Positions 35,051-44,568 of a stretch of 64,000 nucleotides of DNA are shown here, piece by piece. The position numbers and the translations under genes were made by a program. Origin of the DNA: Kalaharituber pfeilii (lineage: Eukaryota; Ascomycota; Pezizomycetes; Pezizales; Pezizaceae); assembly GCA_015179045.1 (NCBI GenBank), contig WHUZ01000006.1, positions 248,001 through 312,000 of the forward strand, in the 5' to 3' direction. Every line of letters begins with the position of its first letter. The stretch's first letter is position 1. Under the pieces are notes generated by a model, which was not told where the DNA came from, did not search any database, and saw nothing but the letters and a program-made list of their open reading frames with translations.

Positions 35051-36229
35051 CGATGTTCTAGAAAATAACGATGCCCTCAGTCGATTGGACTGGTGCAATG
35101 TTATTTATCTCGTTGGATACAGGTGCATGCATATGTAGGTATGATAGAGGACCTTATCTCTCCTCTATCTTGCGAAAATTAAATGACTCCACTACACTTT
35201 GGCCAGTACATTGGCGCTTTAGTATGGGGTACTAGTAGTGGCCACTATGTCTCAATATAGAATTGAGCCTACTGTGAGCCGATACGAAATTTTGAACTCG
35301 ACGCCTCCAAAATCAATCTTTCTTTTGATGTTTAGAATATTTATGACTTGATTCTGGGTCTACTCATGTCTAGATCATTGTGAAGGGACTTGAGTATGCA
35401 ACAGCGTGAACGTGTCCCCAAATCAGAGATAACACAATCTATTATGAAACATTCCAAGTGGCTGAAGTCGTTTTTCATTGGGCCTAATAAGGGGAATCTG
35501 GATCAGCAGTTCTTTTGCCTTCACACCATCATCAATGTTGCCTTTGAGATCGATGATGTAGCAGGTTTTCTGACACAAGCTCACAAAGTACACACTCACA
35601 GCATAAACAGTTTTTATTTTTCGAATAACAAGCTGCAGGTGAGTGCGTATGTGTGGGTCTACCCTGCTGCAGCACCCTGTTTTGAGTATGAACCACAGCG
35701 CTTGGTAATCACGACGAATATAGAAGGCCAAAAAAAAAAACGGTTCTTGTGGAACATACGACAGCTTGGAAACGCCTCCAGGCCAAGCTGGAGGAGGCGC
35801 CCAAATTACCCTCTCCTCTCTAGCAACCGCGGTAATAGTGCCCATGGCCCACTTATTGCGACGATGACGACTCCCACCCGTTGGTATCCAGCGGAGCTTC
35901 TTTAATTCAACTGCTTGGAGTCACGATCACTATCAGCCATCACGCAATAAGCAATAAGCCGTTAGCCATTTGGGTCATGTCCTAGCGGCGGCAGGTAGAG
36001 AACCAACGCCCACGTTGTCCAAAGCCTCTCGTAAGGTAAGGACTAATATATGGTAGTTATTGAGTTTTAAGCTTCGCGGGCAGGCGTGACATTCCTTCGT
36101 GAAGGATTAATTCACTATACATCAATATTGTCACTTTTGCTTTTCAAGATTCTGGGAGATTTCACCATATCATAGCTATCAATTCCGAAGAGCCAATGCG
36201 CTTCAAGCACAAAGTAGAGAGTCCTCAGT

Positions 36230-36830
36230 GAGGAGGGAGGCTAGATAATGAAAAGTGGGTGTTGAAACACAAATGCCGCATCTCGGCTACTCACGCGGGC
36301 TACCTTCAACTGCAAAATTCTACACAAAAGGGGGTCTGAAAGAGATGGTGTGCCTGCGTGTTTGCGTGGCCATGAACAGAGGGGAACGGAGGACTGAAGG
36401 GCTGAGGGGTGCGGGATGGGGGTGAGGAGGGAGGGGAACGAGCCTGTGCGGGCAACGGCTCTGGAGGGGCTACGAGACGAGAAATAGGAGGTCCAAGGGG
36501 AGGAGGCAGGATGCCAGAGGGGAGAATACGTACGTTTTACCAGCGGCAGCAGCAGTAGCAGCAGCAGCAGGGGCAGGGAAGAGCGAGAAGGTAAGCAGCC
36601 CAAGGAGGAGTGTGGAAGGCATGAAGGTGGGGCGCTGTGAAGTGAGCGAGCGACAATAGCGAGCGGGCCAGCCTTGAGCGGCGCTGGGTCAGTAGCAGGG
36701 TCCGTTCGAGCTCGGCGGTTTGAGCTAGAAGGAGAGCTAAGGTGCAATCTGCCTTTGTGCGGGAGGCATTGTCCAGAATCCTTCTCGTCGCAAAATCACA
36801 CAGACATGGCCTGATATTGATGGCGATTGT
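36230..36830. other. Small GC-rich repeat patch in the WOPR upstream flank
   Basis: Purine-rich G/A strand at 36395-36520 and a CAG-type array at 36540-36575, again with overlapping open frames on the minus strand but no domain. It resembles the islands near the zinc-finger and Tup1 genes. Confidence 0.6.
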
Positions 36831-38860
36831 GACGCTGCAAACGCTGCTTCTCATACAACGGCCACAGCTTAGCAATTGCAATTGGCAGCGCAAGATTGAA
36901 GGGAGACTCGATCATCTATGATATATTAGTCGAGAGTTTCTTGCGCTTGCAGACAGACGTACGTTGGCATGGGGCCTTCTACTAGTGCATACCTGTAATC
37001 TGGGGCCCACCCACTGACATTCTCACGTACACCTGCCAATGGACTAGTACAATCTAAGTACTTAGCTAATCATTACGGTGCGCTAGCAACCCAGCCCTAT
37101 CAGCTTCATTGAGGTGTGGAGAAAGCCGTGTGATGCACTCAACACGCCGCGTGGTATCATGCCCAAGTAGTTGTGTGCAAGTCAAGAAGTGATCCAAGTT
37201 GGAGCACGATGGAAGCTCTCTGGTTTCCTGAGTGCGTTGAGCAGAGCAATAGTACTTGCCATCGTATCTAGCTGGGCATGAATAAGAAACAATGACGACA
37301 CCTTTTTGGTCCACAACGCCCTTGTGCCGGAATGAGCTTCCTGCTAGTAGCGTTGTCCCTCCCGATTGTAAGATTGGCATACTGCACTAGAAAGTCCATT
37401 CAGTGGTCCCAAGTCCGTAGACCGTAAGCAGCTATTTTCTCATCTAGGATCAATGTTTTCATGGAGTACATTTCAAGGCAACCATAGCGGTCTGCCTATC
37501 CCTGCCCTGCAGCTGCACCAGTATTAGATGCGGATGCATCTACTATAGACCAATGCATGAACTGCAACTAACAAGAATGTAGGGTATAATGACAGTTAGT
37601 GGATTGAGAGCTATGCCAAACCTTGATATTCTTGGATCTCACACCATGAAGTATCCTATGTATATATAATGGATGTATGTGCACTAGAAAGCAATAACAC
37701 AATTCCAATTTGGAGATGTTGCAATGATAACCTCAGATCTGTGTATGATATTGATATGAATATCAGGAGTTGCTCTGCCTAAGATGCTAGTGTTAGTACT
37801 TATTGTTCTGCTCTGGTTCCCAACTGTTGAATTGAATTCGCATTGGAGAGACGCAGATTGCCCGCATTTGCAGTGGTGATGTTAAGACATCACCAAAGCT
37901 CTAGACAGTGAAGTTGGTGACTATGCGCTACCGTCCAAGTGCTGCATGTAGTGGGCATTAGTATACATGTACTATGTAAGTACTCATTTACCTACCTAGG
38001 TAAGAAGTATGTTGACGACTTTCCAGGAAAGTATTTCCTTTTTGCTCAATTATATAGTTCTTTTCATGATACTAAAATCTCTATATGATTTATCCATGGA
38101 GCAGGATTAGCAGCCCTTAAGTCGCATCCCTCCTTGTCTTTCTCTGTCTTAGATGGCGGCGATAATGAATTGGGGCAAATCTGGGACTGGGTATGAGAGC
38201 CGGGCAGCTTGGTTGTGTCGTTAACAACCGCTATAGATCTTTCCAAGGCGAGCTCGCCATTGCCAGAGTCCGAGCTCGAGCTGTAGAACCAGATAGATTG
38301 GTCGAAACTCGCTCGGCCGACCCGGGCCATAGTCGTTACAGAAGAGTACGCTAAATACCAGGCAGTGCGGACTGCTAGCGGGTCGTGCCAACCAGCTACC
38401 TAGCGGGCTACAATATGTCTCATAAGTCAACCCTCGAAACGATCCTTGGTAGTCTGGTTCGAGGCTGCTTCATACATGCGTGAATATATAAAGCGGATCC
38501 GAAAATTCGGAATTGCCCCATTCTTGACCATTAGGTCCCTCACTCACAATTACAAGTACTTATACCCATACCTATGCTGCATTTCAGCTTTTTATCTCAA
38601 TCCTTTCATTCTGGCCACTGGGCACTAGGATGTTTAGCGAAGGTATAGATGTCACTATGTCTTCCGCGAACGTGCTAGTGCACCGCGCTTAGAAAGCTCA
38701 ATCGTCACCGCTACAATCGTCACTGTCAAGTGTCAGTAGCGACCCAAGAGAGCGAACTGATGAAGTGGCTCGAAGCGGCTGTAGGTAGTAGGGCATGTGG
38801 ACGAGGCCTTGCTGGCACTTATGCATATCGTCGCCATCCGTCCGTTCAGTGCCTAGAATT
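36830..38860. other. Intergenic sequence between two GC-rich patches
   Basis: No gene recognised. A minus-strand frame at 37066-37380 starts MPILQSGGTTLLAGSSFRHK and contains several Cys, but has no signal peptide and no known motif. An imperfect inverted repeat (AACCAGCTACC at 38390-38400 and TAGTCTGGTT at 38450-38459) could be a footprint of a small element. Confidence 0.45.
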
Positions 38861-39910
38861 CAGTCAGTAAACCCATTGACAGGCTGTTGGGGAACCAAAC
38901 GTCAGTGAAGACAGGTCATGCCCATGTAGCTCAGTCATTGCTGCGGATCGGCCTGTCAAGCACAGCGAATCGTAGCTCCAAATTAGTGCGCATTCAGGAA
39001 GATGTCGGCAGCAGCAAACTCGGGACGGTGTGTGGGTTGGTCGTGAACGCAGCGCTGCACCCCAATGGCCCAGGCCCGTACCTCCGTGACTCTGAGTGGC
39101 TTCTGCAGAACGCTGGTCCAAAAGCTCTTAACTCTTGCTTGCTGCTATGGCCCGCCCTCGCCCTCGCCCTCGCCCTCGCCCTCGCCCTCGAGTGCGGACG
39201 ATAGGCAGCGCCAGTGGCCCAGCATCCGCGGCCGCTGAATCGGCCCACCGGCCGTCGCCCGTGGTCTGCCCTCCTCCCGAGGCTGCTGGCCTTCCTCGCG
39301 GCTAGGGGCCTTTAAGCTCGCCACTACAGGCTCGCCTAGGGCCGTTAGCTCCGCGCGGTGCGTCTGATACTTGGCCGTATCGCCCTCCTCACGAATGGGC
39401 ATGCCTGCTGCCCGGCGCCCGCCCAACGCAGAACCCTTAACTTAAATGATAAAAGCCTACGCACCTCCCGCCGGGCGTGCGTCCCACTGTGCCTCTGCCT
39501 GCCTGACGCCCACCACCTGCCGTCCACCGCCCACCGCTCGCCCTCTGCCCGCAGCCCGCAGCCCGCAGCCCGCAGCCCCGCACACCCACACCCGCAGCAG
39601 CGTCTTACCTAAGTGGCCCTCCTCCCGCTGCCCCCCCTCCCCTACGCGCCCCCCCTCCGCCCACACCCTCACCACCAGCACCAGCACCAGCACCACCAGC
39701 ACCACCTTCCCGCCTCCGCCCTCCGCCCTCCACACTCCGCCCTCCCTGCCTGCCCTCGGCTGCTGCTCTTCACATCCCCCCCAACCCCAGCAGAACAGCT
39801 GTGTTTTAAGTTCACACTCGCATTGCCTGCATCCACTGCACCCACTGCACTCACTGCACCCTCCTCCCTCCCGCACACCACACCGCCCAGTACTCATTCA
39901 GAATAGAGAA
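38860..39910. other. GC-rich repeat island upstream of the WOPR gene
   Basis: About 1 kb of GC-rich, C-biased low-complexity sequence, with CGCCCT hexamers (39151-39191), CCCGCAG repeats (39545-39580), and CAC/CAG-type repeats (39660-39710). Open frames on both strands are a by-product of composition. Confidence 0.75.
39151..39191. repeat. CGCCCT hexamer array
   Basis: About six and a half perfect CGCCCT units. Confidence 0.96.
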
Positions 39911-40439
39911 AGAAAGAATAAATAAAGTGAATAGACAATCGGGCAATAGGAAAGCACAACCAGAAAAAGCAAAGCCAACGAGCAAACTGCTCTGGCATTC
40001 TCGCCTCGGACACGGTATTCCTGCTCGGACGCACCGACGCTCTTTTTTTTTTTTTTTTTTCTTCGGTTCCCGTGGCTGTGGTCAGCCTCTCATTCACCTC
40101 CATTACTTTTCGTGCAGCAGCACCAGCAGCTAGTCTGGCTGCCCCACATTCATTTATCTCGCATCCATTCAATTGTTCGTCCACCATAGTCTTGCCGTGG
40201 TTCAAGCACGTTCCGTCAGTAGCTATTCGCAATCCAGCGTGGGAACCTACTTTCTCATTGGCGCCACTGAATAACATCGGAGTGCAGCTGTAGACCTGCA
40301 TATTGATCAATCAGGTTGGCTGCTCCTTGTAATATCTCACAATCAACGTGAATAGCAGCTTGTCGTGCAGGTATCACTCTGGGTTTCGGACGGTCTTTGG
40401 ACTCAGTGTGTCGGAGCCACATTCCTTTTGTCGACCCTC

Positions 40440-40647
40440 TTCAGGTACGTGCAGAGCCATCATATAAGATTCGATCCTCCCCTAATTCCTTCCCTCTCCC
40501 TCCGTGCGCTTCCTGTTCTCATCCTTCAGGCTTCTTAACTTAACATAAATTCAGCCTTCTCAACTCCAACTCCACCTCAAACTCAATCTTACCACACCTT
40601 ATTTAATCTTCTTCTCATATACCGTTCAACACATTTGAGATTTCCAA
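40440..40647 (+). promoter_or_regulatory. Pyrimidine-rich 5' leader of the WOPR gene
   Basis: A C/T-rich, G-poor strand (CTTCCTGTTCTC, CTCAACTCCAACTCCACC) runs up to the ATG at 40648. This composition is typical of fungal transcription-start and leader regions. A GTACGT...CTTCAG pair could mark a leader intron, but this is a guess. Confidence 0.5.
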
Positions 40648-42006
40648 ATGGATCACTCATCGCAAGTTCAAAATGATCCTGAACTCAACGGGTCTGACAT
40701 GAGACCTACCATGAAATGTCAGATTATCAGCACGAAGGATGCTTTAATCCTTGTCCAACGCTGTCTCCAAGGCCTCCTCCAACCTATTACTCGCCGTCCT
40801 CACGACCGGGAAAGAACCGAGCTTGTGCAACCGGGAAATGTTTTTGTGTACACTGAAAGTGAATCTGGCATTAAGCGCTGGACCGACGGTGTCAACTGGA
40901 GTCCGAGCCGAATTCTAAATAATTTTCTGGTTTACCGTGAACTCGATAAAGCCTTTCCACCTGGTGAAAAAAAGAAGGCCGCAAAACGTACTAAGCGATA
41001 CACTCCGTACGACCGCAACAGCCCTGGTAACAGACTACCACAACAGAACAATTCTGCGAATGGCGAAGGAATCGTTGTTGACGGGGCTCACAGGCTGCTT
41101 AGCAAGGATGAAGAGAGAATGCTTGTAGGTTCACTCAATGAATCATACTGCTTCAAAAAGGACGGTCTCATCAAGAAAACAATCTCGATCACCCATAATA
41201 ATCAGACCTGGCACGTCGTCTGGTATTATAGCTATCTCGCTTTCCTTGAAAACAAGTTTCCGCGTCCAGAGCACTGCTGGCCAAATACTGTGCTTTCGCC
41301 TGAGCTCACTGGTGACCAAAATTTTCGTTGCCCGCTAAATCCTGATGGAACTGAGTCATCTGGGTCGAATCGTGATCGCCATCACGACTCTATTACTGCA
41401 TCTCCACCATCTGAATTGGATGCATATCATCCAATTCACAGATACCAGAACCTTGGTCATGCCGGTAGTCAGTATTTGGCGCTATCAAGACCCCAGCCGG
41501 AAACGCACTATCAAACCTCTCACTATGGTCTGAGAAGTGAGGCAGACAACACTTTCTACACTACTCAACAACCGCGATATGCTGCTGCCCATGGACATGA
41601 GTACGCAGCCTTGCAGAGTACGGACTATCCCGCTTTGCCAACAGCTCTACATGGCCAGGAGCATATTTCGGCCACCTCAGTACGATTCGGGACCAACTAT
41701 TACAATGCTGCGGGAGCAGCGCCGCAACTTCCGGCACTTCATAGTCCTGCTGCCGTTGTTCTTCATCAACCAATGAATATGCAATCTATCGTGCGAGGCA
41801 GTAACTCACCTCAGGCTTATAGAAACACCAACATTCCTCAGTATCATGCAGCTGGCCATTTAGAGTACGATGCCAGAGTCCTTGGGGCCCCAGGAGCGCA
41901 ATCCATCAACGCCCTAGGGGCTTCTGCCGCACAAGGCCAGACAAGCAACGCAAGCACTACCAATCCTGAGAATATGGACCAGCGTTACTCTTGGACTCGT
42001 TCTTAG
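40648..42006 (+). CDS. WOPR-domain (Gti1/Pac2 family) transcription regulator, Wor1/Ryp1/Sge1 subtype
   Basis: Single-exon gene of 452 residues. WOPR proteins are fungal master regulators of morphology, sporulation and virulence (Wor1, Ryp1, Sge1) and bind DNA directly in the nucleus. The first WOPR half spans about residues 20-112: STKDALILVQRCLQGLL, RRPHDRERTELVQPGNVFVY and SGIKRWTDGVNWSPSRILNN, then FLVYRELDKAFPPGEKKKA. The KRWTDG-x-WSPSRIL core followed by FPPGEKK places it in the Wor1/Ryp1/Sge1 branch, since Pac2-type proteins usually have WSxSRV and no FPPGEKK. The second half is at about 150-213: ERMLVGSLNESYCFKKDGLI, KKTISITHNN. After that it departs from the common HLVSYY motif (here HVVWYYSYLAFLENK). 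The remaining 240 residues are Tyr/His/Ala/Gln-rich and disordered-looking, as usual. The start is well placed (CCAAATGG) after a C/T-rich leader. Confidence 0.95.
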   Translation: MDHSSQVQNDPELNGSDMRPTMKCQIISTKDALILVQRCLQGLLQPITRRPHDRERTELVQPGNVFVYTESESGIKRWTDGVNWSPSRILNNFLVYRELDKAFPPGEKKKAAKRTKRYTPYDRNSPGNRLPQQNNSANGEGIVVDGAHRLLSKDEERMLVGSLNESYCFKKDGLIKKTISITHNNQTWHVVWYYSYLAFLENKFPRPEHCWPNTVLSPELTGDQNFRCPLNPDGTESSGSNRDRHHDSITASPPSELDAYHPIHRYQNLGHAGSQYLALSRPQPETHYQTSHYGLRSEADNTFYTTQQPRYAAAHGHEYAALQSTDYPALPTALHGQEHISATSVRFGTNYYNAAGAAPQLPALHSPAAVVLHQPMNMQSIVRGSNSPQAYRNTNIPQYHAAGHLEYDARVLGAPGAQSINALGASAAQGQTSNASTTNPENMDQRYSWTRS

Positions 42007-42676
42007 TGAAAGTGCCCTTCCATGAAGCACCATGAACCCAAAACGTCGGTGATACCAAAGGAAGTTTCTCCCCACATTGCGAATAACGCTTTGGCCCCCT
42101 TCTTTTTTTTTTTCTTTTTTTTTTCCTGTTGATTATGTTTTTTCACTCTTATTTCGCAGGTCTTTATGCTATTTATTCAATTTCTTGGTAGGCTTGTTTC
42201 TGTTTATCCTTGCTTTTATTGTTTCGGTTTTAGGATGGTATACATTGTTGATGCGGTAGCAGCAGTGCACGGGTGTTGGCGGTACGGTGTTTTCTTGCTT
42301 CTACATACTTGCTGTTGCTTTTGTCCATGGAAAGTGAGACGGTGTATGATGTGCGGCAACGATCAGGATTGGAAAAGCTATGGTTAGTGTTAGGTTAAGA
42401 AGTCCTAGAAGTCTTTTTCTTTTGGCTACATTTTGCTCAGATATCTGCTCTTCTGTTTGGTTTGACCCAGCGTTGCTTTGACGTTTGTATTGGCATGGTA
42501 ATCAGCTTTAGCCCTCTCTTAAGTATGCATTCGATGCGGTTTCCTTTCTTGTGAGGTTACGTAACTTTGGTGGATGTGCTGTGGGAATTTTCATTCTACC
42601 AAACTTGCTGGGATATGGTTCGAATTGTTTTGCCTGTAAGCATCTTAAATGTTAATATACAACAAACCTGTCGTAG

Positions 42677-42711
<35 letters not shown>

Positions 42712-43550
42712 AAGAAAGAAACCCAATCTTTCATAATTGCGTTGATAGAGGTGCCATTGTTTTTTTTTTTCTCCATACTTATTAGGTATCAATTGAGATA
42801 TCAGTTATACTCTTTCATGAACCACTGACTACCTGATCAAAAGTGAAATAACCTTTGGCCATCTCGAGACAAAGCAGTATGAAGCAAATGCACTTGATGT
42901 ATATGCCTATATCTCCTTGCGCTCCTTTCATACACTCTAACTCTTTATTGTAAGTTAGACGGCGGGGGATTATTATAGCATAAATCTGCATGTTAAACCA
43001 TAGAGTGAGCGAAAACCATATAGAAATGAAGGGAAATGTTTTCGGAGGTACATGAGCGGACGCACGTGCTCGCCTAGCCTGCGAAGTACTCCTGAAATAC
43101 CTTCTACTGGCGAAAATATATCGTAGACGTTGCTCCTGTGATGCTCACGTTTCATATAACGTGATCAGAGGATTTGAGACGCAAGATTGCATGGCAACTT
43201 CAGGGGCAATTTGCTGCAGCGGCAAGCAACTGAAATTTCATTGGGGCAATAGCCGCTTGCTACAATTTAACGGGTCTGGCTAGCGGTGTCAGAGGCGTAA
43301 AAGTGGTCGCGGTGGGTGTCGGCTGAATTGGTTTCGTAGGCACGCCCAGAGTGCCAGCCCGAGGAAGCTGAGGGCACCTACGAACGGCCCGATAGATCAA
43401 TGCCTGAGCCTGGGTTCGTCTGGCAGCGGGATAAACATCTCTGTGCGTGTAGTGGATGGCCGAAGGCTTTCTTCCCCTCGTACCAACGACTGGCGTCGCT
43501 GTGCCAGTTTAACTTAGTATTTTCGCTAAATCTCACCGTTACATTCAGGA
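42007..43550. other. Intergenic region downstream of the WOPR gene
   Basis: No gene. It holds T-rich simple sequence at 42100-42125, an A/G-rich run at 42679-42720 and a T10 run at 42761-42770. The WOPR 3' UTR should end somewhere in the first few hundred bases. Confidence 0.5.
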
Positions 43551-44102
43551 AAATGTCTAAGAATGGTAAACCTACTTCTTGCCCCCCACCCACACCCATT
43601 CACCCGTCTCTGACAACGACTTTTGATGGTCTATGTTAGGCCCAACGATCTTTAGTAGGCTTCCCATCCACACCGAGAGGCAGGCACAGCTTGACCCGGC
43701 CCAACTTCTCGCTTCTGAAAGTCAACTTAATCCAACCATCCACGGAGGCGGTTCAGACTGGCTCAAGCTTCAACTTCAAAGTTGATCCAGATTCCGAACT
43801 CTGTTTTGACTTCTAAGTTCTCTGACAGGTGCCAATTTGCGCCTCTTATACTTTGCCCACCCGCCCTCCTTTCTTGCTCGTAGGGGGAGGGGGGGAGGGG
43901 TTATGGCGGCCCTCGCAGCTTAAACAGACGACATGTCAATAATATTTACTTTTTACCCCACTCTCTCGGACCCAAAGATTTTGAGTACGTTTTTCCGCGT
44001 TTGTACATATACTAAGTACCAATTCTCGCGTTGAACATTGTTCAAAATGCTGATGCTTTTGGGTGCTCTTAGTGTTATGTGACGCTTCTCGTATCAAGGA
44101 GG

Positions 44103-44568
44103 ATGAAAGCATGCCGGGGCGCGACCAGGCTACGCGAAAGTGATGTTATTATCGGACGGACTTTTTTTTTCAAAGGCGAGAAAATCATGGAAATGCAGAG
44201 AAGGCTTCACAGTCGATTATACAAAGAAAGGATTGGAGTATCACAACAACTAGGTACGTCCCGACGGGGACTGGGGGTTCTTAAGAGTAAGGGAGGGCGC
44301 GACAGCCGCCTACTGCTTTTCTCCACTCACCCTTTATGGCAGCCCTGTTCATGCGTCAGCTAAGGCACAGCTAGCCCAAGATTTTCTCTCTCGCTATTCC
44401 TTTTTACTGCCATTGATGATTGATTATTTGCTTTCTTTTTTGCGTTTTCATCATCCTATTTTTGCAGGCTGCATGGAGCAGTGGCTGGTAGATCGCCATC
44501 AGGACCGCCCAAGCATTAAGATGATGCGCCTCCGTCAAGCAGGGATTCTCAGCCAGTGGCCATGGTGA
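44103..44568 (+). CDS. Candidate small spliced gene, function unknown
   Basis: A strong exon pair: ...KIMEMQRRLHSRLYKERIGV SQQLG ends at a GTACGT donor (44254), and after TTTTTGCAG the frame continues CMEQWLVDRHQDRPSIKMMR to PW and TGA at 44568. The donor and acceptor phases agree, and composition is protein-like (basic, helical). Two starts are possible: ATG at 44103 within the same open stretch (83 residues), or a tiny exon at 43554-43566 (MSKN) joined over a 600-nt intron to a CAAAG acceptor at about 44177 (63 residues). The second also keeps frame and has a better start context. I do not recognise the family. Confidence 0.4.

Larger units (their letters stand above)
30414..36230. other. 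Distal part of a 10.2-kb gene-free flank ahead of the WOPR gene
   Basis: No intact gene. The TDP1 3' UTR must lie at the left end. Decayed minus-strand coding-like fragments occur at 32728-33195 and 34787-35050. A perfect 12-nt palindrome GCCGCTAGCGGC lies at 33684-33695. The plus and minus frames at 35390-35905 have no motif. Confidence 0.55.

Noticed and set aside
35423..35905. Overlapping frames of 140 and 171 residues
   Set aside because: Neither has a known motif or splice-compatible partner; they overlap antiparallel and look like chance.
39446..39925. Pro/Ser/His-rich frames on both strands upstream of the WOPR gene
   Set aside because: Low-complexity composition of the GC-rich island; no motif and no start context.
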